A stretch of DNA of 13,870 nt, from NCBI GenBank assembly GCA_945877525.1, contig CAMDVP010000055.1, positions 1 to 13,870 of the forward strand, in the 5' to 3' direction. Both the position numbers and the translations under genes were made by a program. This DNA is from an uncultured Clostridia bacterium. Lineage in GTDB: Bacteria; Bacillota; Clostridia; Christensenellales; Aristaeellaceae. Positions within the stretch are counted from its first letter, which is position 1; every line of letters starts with the position of its first letter. The notes below the pieces were generated by a model. That model was given only the letters and a program-made list of their open reading frames with translations. It did no database searches and was not told the origin of the DNA. Shown piece after piece: positions 7,307-13,870 of this stretch.

Positions 7307-7442
7307 TTTTCCACATGGGCCGATGCTGTGGAGGATGATTGTGGATAATCTGTGGAAATTGTGGATAACACGGGAAGTATGACGATTTTTCGGGGGTAAT
7401 GGACGGCAAAATTGTGGATAACCCTGTGGAAACTGTGGATGA
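7307..7442. other. DnaA-box cluster, candidate replication origin or DnaA-binding locus
   Basis: Eight sites with the core TGTGGA or TCCACA occur in 136 bp. Perfect TGTGGATAA (complement of TTATCCACA) is at 7340-7348, 7360-7368 and 7413-7421. One-mismatch sites are TTTTCCACA (7307-7315, opposite orientation) and TGTGGATGA (7434-7442). Weaker sites are TGTGGAGGA (7327-7335), TGTGGAAAT (7351-7359) and TGTGGAAAC (7425-7433). DnaA is known to recognise the 9-mer. The cluster sits beside an AT-rich stretch, in the 590-bp gap from which all genes point outward. No dnaA, dnaN, rpmH or parAB is visible nearby, so a secondary DnaA-titrating cluster is an alternative to oriC. The stretch to 7640 holds no convincing gene. 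Confidence 0.65.
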
Positions 7443-7452
7443 ACGCTTGTTC
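7441..7452. promoter_or_regulatory. LexA-like (SOS) box
   Basis: GAACGCTTGTTC matches the Bacillota LexA core GAAC-N4-GTTC perfectly and shares two bases with the last DnaA-like box. The outer bases (T before, G after) half match the CGAAC...GTTCG form. It lies about 200 bp before cwlD, which is far for simple repression. A chance match in a window of this size is possible. Confidence 0.3.
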
Positions 7453-7487
7453 GTACAACTTCTGACGGCAACGGACATGGGTTTGGA

Positions 7488-7500
7488 TATGCATTGCATA
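7488..7500. promoter_or_regulatory. Perfect palindrome, unknown binding site
   Basis: TATGCA (7488-7493) and TGCATA (7495-7500) are inverted around a single T. The site lies between the DnaA-box cluster and cwlD. I cannot assign a protein to it. Confidence 0.25.
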
Positions 7501-7640
7501 GGAGCCTGACCAGATGAACCATGCCCTTGATTTACCTTGCGTTGCGGTATGAAGAAAATGAATAAGCGGCCCTTGAAGGGAATGAAACGCATAAACTTTC
7601 AGTGCTGCGCGCAGTTTGGCGGACATACACTCTCTTCCGT

Positions 7641-7649
7641 GGGAGGTGG
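7641..7649 (+). promoter_or_regulatory. Ribosome binding site that decides the cwlD start
   Basis: GGGAGGTGG places GGAGG (7642-7646) 7 nt before ATG 7654. The reading frame stays open upstream to 7537, but no ribosome site or membrane-anchor logic supports those earlier starts. Confidence 0.7.
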
Positions 7650-7653
7650 GCGT

Positions 7654-8442
7654 ATGGCGGGATGGCTCCCGGGCAGCAAGGGGGAAAGAAAGCTGGCCAT
7701 GGCGGTGATGGTGGTGCTGCTGCTGGGAACGCTGGCGGCTGTGGGGGCGGCGCGCCAGGCAGCGGCCCCGAAGGCTCCGCCCCCGCTGGTGGAGGCGGAA
7801 ACGCCTGCCGCCCTGCCGCTGACAGGGTGGACCATTCTGGTGGACCCGGGCCACGGGGGCTATGACGGCGGCGCCCGGGCCCGGGACAGCGGCACCTGGG
7901 AAAAGCATATCAATCTTGCGGTGGCCAGGCAGGTGCAGCAGGCGCTGATGGCCCGCGGCGCGGCAGTGGTCATGACCCGGTCGGAGGATATCGACTTATG
8001 CACGGATGAGCGTCCCGCGGGCAAAACCATGAAGCGCGAGGACATGGAAAACCGTGTGCGCATGGCCAGAGAGGCCCGGGCGGACATGGTGTTGTCCATT
8101 CACATGAACGAGTACCGCAGGCGCAGTCAGTCCGGCCCGCAGGTATTCTACCGCGAGGGCTGCGACGGGGGCCGCCTGCTGGCCGGATGCCTGCAGGAGA
8201 CGATGATTGATTATCTGCAGCCCCGAAAGAAACGATCGGCCCTGGCGGGAGACTACTTCATCCTGCAGTTGGAGGTGCCCTCGGTGCTGATTGAATGCGG
8301 CTTTATCTCCAACCCGGAGGAGGAAAAGCTGCTGCTGTCCGCCGACTATCAGGCGCGGCTGGGCGAGGCCATTGCCGAGGGCGCGGCCATGTACGCGACA
8401 CTGTCCGGCGGCAGGGCTGGAGCGGCGGATCATTCGCCATAA
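7654..8442 (+). CDS. cwlD: Membrane-anchored N-acetylmuramoyl-L-alanine amidase, CwlD-like
   Basis: The 262-residue protein is predicted to cleave the amide bond between N-acetylmuramic acid and L-Ala in peptidoglycan, outside the membrane. Residues about 14-33 form a single hydrophobic anchor or uncleaved signal, and 34-56 an Ala/Pro linker. The Amidase_3 domain runs from about 59 to 255 with zinc ligands H67 (DPGHGG), E83 (WEKHINL) and H150 (SIHMNE), and the catalytic glutamate E214 (LIECGF). The KREDMENRV segment near 127-135 and the overall length match CwlD, which in Bacillus helps make muramic lactam in spore cortex. That hints at a spore former, but vegetative paralogues look alike. 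It is the first gene of the plus-strand arm and ends in its own terminator, so it is not part of the phosphate operon. Confidence 0.85.
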   Translation: MAGWLPGSKGERKLAMAVMVVLLLGTLAAVGAARQAAAPKAPPPLVEAETPAALPLTGWTILVDPGHGGYDGGARARDSGTWEKHINLAVARQVQQALMARGAAVVMTRSEDIDLCTDERPAGKTMKREDMENRVRMAREARADMVLSIHMNEYRRRSQSGPQVFYREGCDGGRLLAGCLQETMIDYLQPRKKRSALAGDYFILQLEVPSVLIECGFISNPEEEKLLLSADYQARLGEAIAEGAAMYATLSGGRAGAADHSP

Positions 8443-8454
8443 ATCTATGAATCG

Positions 8455-8499
8455 AAGCGGTGTGCGTTCCATCTGTATGCGGCGCGCATGCCGCTTTTT
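8455..8499 (+). terminator. Intrinsic terminator of cwlD
   Basis: Bases 8455-8467 (AAGCGGTGTGCGT) pair with 8484-8496 (GCGCATGCCGCTT) as a 13-bp stem with three G-T wobbles and a 16-nt loop. A run of five T (8495-8499) closes it. A shorter alternative hairpin GCGGC/GCCGC (8479-8483 with 8490-8494) ends at the same T-run. The stem starts 13 nt after the cwlD stop and separates it from pstC. Confidence 0.7.
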
Positions 8500-8530
8500 G
8501 ATTGGAGGCACGGGTGCGTTACTTGCGGAT

Positions 8531-8577
8531 TTTACATTTAACACGGATTTTACATGCCCGTGCCGCGGCATTTTACA
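8531..8577 (+). promoter_or_regulatory. PhoP/PhoB-box-like repeats in the pst promoter
   Basis: TTTACA occurs at 8531-8536, 8549-8554 and 8572-8577, and TTAACA at 8538-8543. The step from 8538 to 8549 is 11 bp, the period known for Bacillus PhoP half-sites of form TT(A/T/C)ACA, and the next step (23 bp) is close to two turns. The 12-mer CGGATTTTACAT is exactly repeated at 8526-8537 and 8544-8555. They lie 50-100 bp before pstC and probably bind the response regulator encoded at 11744-12421. No clear -35/-10 pair is visible, as is common in Pho-activated promoters. Confidence 0.65.
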
Positions 8578-8613
8578 TACCTTTTGTAGGCTGAACGGGT
8601 AACAAAAGAAATG

Positions 8614-8619
8614 AAAGGA
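8614..8619 (+). promoter_or_regulatory. Ribosome binding site favouring the second pstC start
   Basis: AAAGGA lies 9 nt before ATG 8629, the spacing seen for most starts in this window. The upstream in-frame ATG at 8611 has no purine-rich GG-containing site in front of it. Confidence 0.5.
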
Positions 8620-8628
8620 AAGAAATTC

Positions 8629-9486
8629 ATGCAGCTGAAGGAAAAGCTGATGCGGGGGGTGTTCGCGCTGGCGGCGCTGTGCTGTGTAGCGGCGGTGGCG
8701 CTGATCTGCGTGTTTCTGTTTTGGAACGGCCTGCCATTTTTCGGGAAATACAGCGCGGTGGATTTCCTCACGGGCACCCGCTGGGCCCCGGCGGACGGCG
8801 ATGCGGGGGTGTACGGCATCCTGCCCATGATTGTGGGCAGCTGCTATGTGACGGCCGGAGCGCTGCTTGTAGGCGGGCCCATTGGGATCCTCGCGGGGAT
8901 TTATCTGGCGCGGTTCTGTCCGCACACGCTGGCGAAGGCGCTCACGCCCATGGTATCGCTGATGGCGGGGGTGCCCTCGGTGGTGTACGGCTTCTTTGGC
9001 ATCACCACGCTGGTGCCCCTGGTTCGGCGGCTGTTCGGAGGAAACGGCTTCAGCATCCTTGCCGCGTCGCTGCTGCTGGGGATGATGATTCTTCCCACGG
9101 TGATTCAGCTGACCGCCAGCGCTGTAAAGGCTGTGCCGGACAGCTATTACGAGGGCAGCCTGGCCCTGGGAGCGACGGAGGAGCGCAGCGTGTTCCGGGC
9201 GGTGGTGCCCGCGGCCCGCAGCGGCATTCTGGCGGCGGTGGTGCTGGCGGTGGGCCGGGCCATCGGGGAAACCATGGCCGTGGTGATGGTGGCGGGCAAT
9301 CAGCCCCGCCTGACGGGTAACCTGCTCAAGGGCATCCGTACCCTGACGGGCAATATTGTCATGGAAATGGGCTATGCCACCGACCTGCACCGGGAGGCGC
9401 TTATTGCCACGGGCGTGGTGCTGTTTGTGTTTATCCTGCTGATTAACCTGCTCTTCTCCGCCCTGAAAAGGAGGGAGGCTCAATGA
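8629..9486 (+). CDS. pstC: Phosphate ABC transporter permease PstC
   Basis: This is one of the two membrane subunits of the high-affinity phosphate importer PstSCAB. From ATG 8629 it has 285 residues, and from the in-frame ATG 8611 it would have 291. About six hydrophobic segments are visible, the first near residues 8-31 and the last near 258-276. The cytoplasmic EAA loop that contacts PstB lies about 168-200, reading PDSYYEGSLALGATEERSV and then VVPAARSGI, followed by the family's VGRAIGETMAV segment. It opens a tightly packed operon, with its stop overlapping the pstA start as ATGA. Pho-box-like repeats lie directly upstream and no pstS precedes it. Confidence 0.93.
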   Translation: MQLKEKLMRGVFALAALCCVAAVALICVFLFWNGLPFFGKYSAVDFLTGTRWAPADGDAGVYGILPMIVGSCYVTAGALLVGGPIGILAGIYLARFCPHTLAKALTPMVSLMAGVPSVVYGFFGITTLVPLVRRLFGGNGFSILAASLLLGMMILPTVIQLTASAVKAVPDSYYEGSLALGATEERSVFRAVVPAARSGILAAVVLAVGRAIGETMAVVMVAGNQPRLTGNLLKGIRTLTGNIVMEMGYATDLHREALIATGVVLFVFILLINLLFSALKRREAQ

Positions 9487-10349
9487 ATACCCTGCGTGCG
9501 TTTGCAAAGGCGGAGGGCCGCAAATGGCGGCGGCATCCCCTCAGCGCCATGGTTCGCCTGTTGTGCCGCCTGTCCATGGCTGTCACGGCCTTTGCGCTGC
9601 TCTATCTGGTGGGGGATATCCTCATCAAGGGTGTGCCGAACCTGAAGCCGGAATTGTTCAGCCTGCACTTTACCACGGAGAACCAGAGCATGCTCCCCGC
9701 CATCATCAGCACCCTCATCATCGCCCTGATGACTCTGTGCCTGGCCCTGCCCCTGGGGGTGGGAGGCGCCATTTACCTGGTGGAATATGCCAGGCGCGAC
9801 AGCCTGGCGGTGCGCCTGGTGCGCCTGACCGCTGAAACCCTCTCGGGCATTCCCAGCATTATCTATGGGCTATTTGGCAGCATGTGCTTTGTCACGGCGC
9901 TGCACCTGGGGCTGTCGCTGCTCTCAGGCGCGCTGACGCTGACCCTGATGGTGCTGCCGCTGATCTTGCGCACCACGGAGGAGGCGCTGCTCTCGGTGCC
10001 GGACAGCTATCGCGAGGGTTCCTTTGGCCTGGGGGCTGGCAAGCTGCGCACGGTGGTGCGGATTGTTCTGCCCCCCGCCATGCCGGGGATTCTCTCCGGC
10101 GTGGTGCTGGCTATCGGCCGCATCGTTGGGGAAACCGCGGCGCTTCTGTTCACCTCGGGCACGGTGGCCAGCCTGCCCAAGGGGCTGCTCTCCTCGGGGC
10201 GCACACTGTCGCTGCACATGTATGTGCTCTCCGGCGAAGGGCTGCATATCGGCGAGGCCTACGCCACCGCGGTGGTTCTGCTGCTGCTGGTCATGGGCAT
10301 GAACGGCCTTTCCGCCCTGATTTCCCGGAAAATCGGAGGTAAAGCATGA
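9483..10349 (+). CDS. pstA: Phosphate ABC transporter permease PstA
   Basis: This is the second membrane subunit of the phosphate importer, 288 residues, pairing with PstC. Hydrophobic segments lie about 28-50, 70-100, 118-145, 148-163, 203-225 and 258-281. The EAA loop at about 173-204 reads PDSYREGSFGLGAGKLRTV and then VLPPAMPGI, followed by IGRIVGETAAL, closely parallel to PstC. Its ATG overlaps the pstC stop by 4 nt and is preceded by GGAGGGAGG (9470-9478). Its own stop overlaps the pstB start. The overlaps suggest translational coupling and balanced amounts of subunits. Confidence 0.95.
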   Translation: MNTLRAFAKAEGRKWRRHPLSAMVRLLCRLSMAVTAFALLYLVGDILIKGVPNLKPELFSLHFTTENQSMLPAIISTLIIALMTLCLALPLGVGGAIYLVEYARRDSLAVRLVRLTAETLSGIPSIIYGLFGSMCFVTALHLGLSLLSGALTLTLMVLPLILRTTEEALLSVPDSYREGSFGLGAGKLRTVVRIVLPPAMPGILSGVVLAIGRIVGETAALLFTSGTVASLPKGLLSSGRTLSLHMYVLSGEGLHIGEAYATAVVLLLLVMGMNGLSALISRKIGGKA

Positions 10350-11095
10350 ACAAGATTGATATGGAACAGCTGAACCTGCACTACGGAGCCTTTCACGCCC
10401 TCAAGGACGTGAACCTGAGCATTGAGGAGGGGAAGATCACCGCCTTCATCGGCCCCAGCGGCTGCGGCAAGTCCACCCTGCTCAAAACCCTCAACCGCAT
10501 GAATGATTTGATTCCCGACTGCCGCGTGACAGGAAAGGTCACCCTGGACGGCGAAAATATCTACGGCGATATGGACGTCAACCTCCTGCGCCGCCGGGTG
10601 GGCATGGTGTTCCAGAAGCCCAACCCCTTCCCCATGAGCGTGTACGACAATATTGCCTACGGCCCCCGAACCCACGGCGTGCGCCGCAGGGCCCAGCTGG
10701 ACGATACGGTGGAGGCCTCCCTGCGGGCGGCGGCCATCTGGGACGAGGTGAAGGACCGCCTGCACAAGAGTGCCCTGGGCCTCTCCGGCGGGCAGCAGCA
10801 GCGACTGTGCATCGCAAGAGCCCTGGCCGTGCAGCCTGAGGTGCTGCTCATGGACGAGCCCACCTCCGCCCTGGACCCCATTTCCACCTCCAAGATCGAG
10901 GAATTGTGCCTGGAGCTCAAGGGCCGCTATACCATCGCCATCGTGACCCACAACATGCAGCAGGCCGTGCGCATCAGCGATGTGACCGCCTTTTTCCTGC
11001 TGGGGGAGATGGTGGAGTGCGGGCAGACGGAGCGGCTTTTCTCCATGCCCCGGGACAAGCGCACAGAGGACTATATCACGGGGAGGTTCGGCTGA
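10346..11095 (+). CDS. pstB: Phosphate ABC transporter ATP-binding protein PstB
   Basis: This is the ATPase that powers phosphate import, 249 residues, acting on the cytoplasmic face of PstCA. Seen in the sequence: Walker A GPSGCGKST (36-44), Q-loop Q90 in VFQKPNPFP, ABC signature LSGGQ (146-150), Walker B VLLMDEP with D170 and E171, and the switch histidine H202 in VTHNMQQA. NRMNDLIPDCR near 50-60 and the KPNPFPMS stretch are typical of PstB rather than of other importers. The length is the usual 250 or so. The start overlaps the pstA stop by 4 nt, with GGAGGT (10335-10340) just ahead, and phoU follows after a single base. Confidence 0.96.
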   Translation: MNKIDMEQLNLHYGAFHALKDVNLSIEEGKITAFIGPSGCGKSTLLKTLNRMNDLIPDCRVTGKVTLDGENIYGDMDVNLLRRRVGMVFQKPNPFPMSVYDNIAYGPRTHGVRRRAQLDDTVEASLRAAAIWDEVKDRLHKSALGLSGGQQQRLCIARALAVQPEVLLMDEPTSALDPISTSKIEELCLELKGRYTIAIVTHNMQQAVRISDVTAFFLLGEMVECGQTERLFSMPRDKRTEDYITGRFG

Positions 11096-11096
11096 A

Positions 11097-11747
11097 ATGA
11101 GAAAGCATTTTGACGAGCAGATCGCAAGGCTGGGCGAGGAGATGATCGCCATGGGCGCCATGGTGGAGCGCACCATTGAGGACGCCTGCGAGGCGCTTCG
11201 CCTGGGCGATGTGGTTCGCGCCCGGCGCATCATGGAGGGCGACCGCGAGGTGGACCGCAAGGAGCGGGAAATTGAGGCGCTGTGCCTGCATCTGCTTTTG
11301 CAGCAGCAGCCCGTGGCGCGGGATCTGCGGCAGATTTCCTCGGCGCTGAAAATGATCACCGACATGGAGCGCATCGGCGACCAGGCGGCGGACATCAGCG
11401 AGATTGTCACCGTGATGGATCTGACCCAGTCCCGGCCGGAGCATTTCAGCGCCATGGCCCATGCGGCGGTGGACATGGTGCACAGGGCCATCGACGCCTA
11501 TGTGCGCCAGGATGTGGCGCTGGCCCGGCAGGTTATGGACAGCGACGATGTGGTGGACGAGCTGTTCGACCAGGTAAAGGGCGACCTGGCGGCGCTTTTG
11601 CGGGAGAACGCGGAGCGCTCGGGCAGCGTGCTGGATATGCTGATGATTGCCAAGTATTTTGAGCGCATTGGCGACCACGCGGTGAACATTGCCGAGTGGG
11701 TAGCCTATTCGGTGACAGGGCTATATAAAGGAGAAGAACTGCAATGA
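11097..11747 (+). CDS. phoU: Phosphate signalling regulator PhoU
   Basis: The 216-residue all-helical protein is predicted to link the PstSCAB transporter to the PhoR kinase and dampen Pho signalling when phosphate is plentiful. Two PhoU repeats are visible, each with a metal-binding helix motif: MERIGDQAADISE (around 90-102) and FERIGDHAVNIAE (around 188-200), with E91/D95 and E189/D193. A GGGGAGG ribosome site (11081-11087) lies 9 nt before the start, and the stop overlaps the response regulator start as ATGA. The position between pstB and the two-component genes fits the role. No truncation is visible. Confidence 0.93.
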   Translation: MRKHFDEQIARLGEEMIAMGAMVERTIEDACEALRLGDVVRARRIMEGDREVDRKEREIEALCLHLLLQQQPVARDLRQISSALKMITDMERIGDQAADISEIVTVMDLTQSRPEHFSAMAHAAVDMVHRAIDAYVRQDVALARQVMDSDDVVDELFDQVKGDLAALLRENAERSGSVLDMLMIAKYFERIGDHAVNIAEWVAYSVTGLYKGEELQ

Positions 11748-12421
11748 TCCATGTGGTGGAAGACGACGCGGGGGTACGCGAACTGGAGCTATATACGCTG
11801 CGCACGGCAGGCTATGAGGCGGCGGGCTTTGGCGAGCCGGCGGAATTTCGCCGGGCCCTGCAGGAGGGCCTGCCCGATCTGGTGATTCTGGACGTGATGC
11901 TCCCCGGCGAGGACGGCATGTCCCTCCTGCGCGCTCTCCGGCATGATGCGCGCACCCGCCGCGTGCCGGTGATTCTGGTCACGGCGCGGGACGCGGAGAT
12001 GGACAAGGTGAACGGCCTGGACGCCGGGGCGGACGACTATCTGACCAAGCCCTTCGGCGTGATGGAGCTGCTGGCCCGGGTACGGGCGCTTCTGCGCCGT
12101 TCGGGAGAGGAAAAGGCGGAGGATGTGCTGACCCATGGCCCCATTGTGCTGGACAGGCTGCGCCACCGGGTGACCGCGGAGGGCGCGGAGGTCGTGCTGA
12201 CCCACATGGAGTTTGAGCTGCTGGCGTTTTTGATGGCGCATCCCGGGCAGGCGCTGACCCGGGAGGTGCTGTTGGACGACGTATGGGGCATGGCCTATGC
12301 GGGAGACACCCGCACGGTGGACGTGCATATCCGCACCCTGCGGCAGAAGCTGGGCAGCAGCGGCAGCCTGATTGCCACGGTGCGGGGCGTGGGCTACCGA
12401 CTGGAGGATGCGCATGCGTAG
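11744..12421 (+). CDS. phoB: Phosphate response regulator, OmpR/PhoB family
   Basis: The 225-residue transcription factor (called PhoP in Bacillus) is predicted to be phosphorylated by the kinase encoded next to it and to activate phosphate-starvation genes. The receiver domain is about 1-115, with acidic pocket E6-D7-D8, phospho-acceptor D50 (LVILDVMLP), T80 and K102 (TKPFG). A winged-helix DNA-binding domain spans about 127-222, ending in the usual RGVGYRLE. The ribosome site AAAGGAG (11727-11733) lies 10 nt upstream. It ends with TAG (12419-12421), overlapping the kinase start by 8 nt, which shows TAG is used as a real stop here. The pst-phoU context assigns it to phosphate. By sequence alone it could be another OmpR-type regulator. 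Confidence 0.9.
   Translation: MIHVVEDDAGVRELELYTLRTAGYEAAGFGEPAEFRRALQEGLPDLVILDVMLPGEDGMSLLRALRHDARTRRVPVILVTARDAEMDKVNGLDAGADDYLTKPFGVMELLARVRALLRRSGEEKAEDVLTHGPIVLDRLRHRVTAEGAEVVLTHMEFELLAFLMAHPGQALTREVLLDDVWGMAYAGDTRTVDVHIRTLRQKLGSSGSLIATVRGVGYRLEDAHA
12403..12407 (+). promoter_or_regulatory. Ribosome binding site deciding the phoR start
   Basis: GGAGG lies inside the end of the response regulator gene, 6 nt before ATG 12414. The nearby in-frame ATG 12408 abuts this site directly and is therefore a poor start. Confidence 0.6.
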
Positions 12422-13870
12422 GAAGCTGTTTTTCAGTCTGACGGCCTTTGCCCTGGCAGCGGCGCTGGCCATGTGCATGATGGGCATGGGCGCGCTGTAT
12501 CTGGCCTTTCAGAAGGATTTGAAGGATGGGCTTGTCCGCCAGGCAGATACCCTGGCGGCGCTGCTGTCCCGCCAGGAGGATCCGGCGGCGTTTCTTTCGG
12601 GGGGCGCGTACATGCACCGCGTGACCCTGGTGGACGCGGACGGCCAGGTGCTCTACGACAGCAGCCACGCCGCTTCGGGCATGGACAACCACCAGGAACG
12701 GGAGGAAATCGAGCGCGCCCGTCAGACAGGCGAGGCTTTTTCCGTGCGCAGCAGCGCCACGGTGGGGGAGGTCAGCATCTACTATGCCCGGCTGCTGCCC
12801 TCGGGGCAGGTGCTGCGGCTAAGTGCCTCGCAGCAGAGCGTATGGGCGGCTCTTGGCGGCGCGGCGGGATGGATTGTGCTGGCGGCGCTGCTGTGCGTGG
12901 CAGCTGCAGCGCTGGTAGCCCGGCCGGTCACCAGATGCCTGGTGGCGCCCATCAACGCCATTGACCTGGATCATCCCCTGCTCAGCGACGCCTATGAGGA
13001 GCTGTCTCCCGTGCTGCGGCGGATGGATCAGCAGAACAGGCGCATTGAGCAGCAGCTGGACAGCCTTCGCAGCCAGCGCAGCGAGCTGGACGTGATCCTG
13101 GGCGGCATGCGGGAGGGACTGATCCTGCTGGATGAAAAGCATGCGGTGCTGACCATGAATGCCGCTGCCCGGGAAATGCTGGATGTGGAGGGCGACCCGG
13201 CAGGCAAGAGCGTTCTGCAGGTAAACCGCTCGGGCGAGCTGATCCGCCTTTTGCAGGCAGGCTCCGGCGAGGGCGAGCTGACCCGGGAGGAACGCAGGCT
13301 GCATGTGTCCATCAGCACGGTGGCGCAGGGCGGCATGGTGATTCTCCTGCAGGATGTGACCGACGAGCGACAGGCGGAGGAAAGCCGCCGGCAGTTCACT
13401 GCCAATGTCAGCCATGAGCTGCGCACGCCCCTGACCACCATCTGTGGCTATGCGGAGCTTTTGTCCTCGGGCATGGCCCGCGCCCAGGACGCGGGTGAAA
13501 TGGGCGGGCGCATCCTGAAGGAGGGCCGCCGCCTGCTGTCCCTGATTGAGGACATCATCCGCCTGTCCCGGCTGGACGAGGGTGTGATGAACGAATCCGC
13601 CCCCGTGGCGCTGCGGGCGCTGACGGATCACTGCCTGGAAAAGCTGCGTCCCCTCGCCAACGCACAGGAAATCACCCTCTCCGCCGCGGGCGGCGAGGCC
13701 ACGGTACAGGGCGACCGGGCGCTGCTGGAGGAAATGCTGACCAACCTGATCGAAAACGGCGTGAAGTACAATCACCCTGGCGGCAGCGTGAAGGTGACCG
13801 TGTCGGAAAAGGACGGCCGCCCCCGTGTGCAGGTGAGCGACACCGGCGTGGGCATTGCGCCAGAGCATCA
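12414..13870 (+). CDS. phoR: PhoR-like sensor histidine kinase, 3' end beyond the window
   Basis: 485 residues are visible before the window ends. Seen in order: a transmembrane helix (about 8-30), an extracytoplasmic sensor of roughly 115 residues, a second transmembrane helix (about 148-170), a linker with YEELSPVLRRM (194-204), a PAS-like domain (about 222-315, MREGLILLDEKHAVLTMNAAA), a HisKA domain with phospho-acceptor H334 in NVSHELRTPL, and the start of the ATPase domain with N-box N444/N448 and G1 box DTGVGI (476-481). The F and G2 boxes lie beyond the edge. It is predicted to sense phosphate status through PhoU and the transporter and to phosphorylate the adjacent regulator. The start overlaps the regulator stop by 8 nt. 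The context and layout fit PhoR well. Confidence 0.9.
   Translation, partial: MRRKLFFSLTAFALAAALAMCMMGMGALYLAFQKDLKDGLVRQADTLAALLSRQEDPAAFLSGGAYMHRVTLVDADGQVLYDSSHAASGMDNHQEREEIERARQTGEAFSVRSSATVGEVSIYYARLLPSGQVLRLSASQQSVWAALGGAAGWIVLAALLCVAAAALVARPVTRCLVAPINAIDLDHPLLSDAYEELSPVLRRMDQQNRRIEQQLDSLRSQRSELDVILGGMREGLILLDEKHAVLTMNAAAREMLDVEGDPAGKSVLQVNRSGELIRLLQAGSGEGELTREERRLHVSISTVAQGGMVILLQDVTDERQAEESRRQFTANVSHELRTPLTTICGYAELLSSGMARAQDAGEMGGRILKEGRRLLSLIEDIIRLSRLDEGVMNESAPVALRALTDHCLEKLRPLANAQEITLSAAGGEATVQGDRALLEEMLTNLIENGVKYNHPGGSVKVTVSEKDGRPRVQVSDTGVGIAPEH

Noticed and set aside
7340..7442. CRISPR array, suggested by the repeated TGTGGA units
   Set aside because: The units are 9 bp with irregular spacing (9 to 53 bp) and match DnaA boxes. 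There are no long repeats, uniform spacers or cas genes.
7058..7522. Minus-strand frames across the central gap
   Set aside because: They read through the DnaA-box repeats and AT-rich DNA, with no domain and no convincing ribosome site. The repeat structure explains the region better.
7537..7653. N-terminal extension of the CwlD-like amidase
   Set aside because: The frame is open, but only ATG 7654 has a good ribosome site and gives a proper membrane anchor near the N-terminus.
7996..9507. A 503-codon open frame on the minus strand across cwlD and pstC
   Set aside because: It runs antisense through two well-supported genes, their terminator and the Pho-box region, and its translation is rich in His/Gln/Arg.
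10259..11491. A 410-codon open frame on the minus strand over pstA, pstB and phoU
   Set aside because: It is antisense to intact Walker and PhoU motifs and has no domain of its own.
12473..12964. A 163-codon open frame inside the phoR region
   Set aside because: It is out of frame with the kinase, which carries all expected motifs from 12414 to the window end.

Overview
The window looks like chromosomal DNA of a GC-rich, low-copy-repeat Bacillota (Clostridia) bacterium, probably a gut anaerobe. The evidence is strong AGGAG-type ribosome sites about 9 nt before most starts, sigma-A promoters, a CwlD-type amidase known from spore formers, a Bacillota-style pst-phoU-phoB-phoR order, and enzymes suited to host glycans (GH38 mannosidase, BspA-type LRR protein, Cthe_2159-type surface protein). 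A more exact lineage, such as Christensenellales or Oscillospirales, would be a guess.

Left arm (1-7061), all genes on the minus strand. From the left edge: a dense set of nested hairpins (1-118), a terminator hairpin, tcdA (tRNA t6A cyclisation) with a near-consensus promoter, a secreted leucine-rich-repeat protein, a 1009-residue alpha-mannosidase with an excellent terminator, and a secreted carbohydrate-binding protein of about 514 codons. The last is interrupted by one in-frame amber codon exactly where a Tyr is expected.

Centre (7062-7653), about 590 bases without a convincing gene. Transcription diverges here. It holds a 35-bp AT-rich stretch and eight DnaA-box-like sites in 136 bp, three of them perfect TGTGGATAA, plus a LexA-like palindrome. 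It resembles a replication origin or a DnaA-titration cluster, although no dnaA or dnaN is next to it. I regard this as the most interesting part of the window.

Right arm (7654-13870), all genes on the plus strand. A membrane-anchored amidase (cwlD) ends in its own terminator. Four PhoP/PhoB-box-like repeats (three TTTACA and one TTAACA) follow, then a tightly overlapping phosphate operon: pstC, pstA, pstB, phoU, response regulator and the PhoR-like kinase, which runs off the right edge. PstCAB is the high-affinity phosphate importer. PhoU links it to the PhoR/PhoB pair, which probably drives the operon through the boxes ahead of pstC. The binding protein gene pstS is not at the head of the operon.
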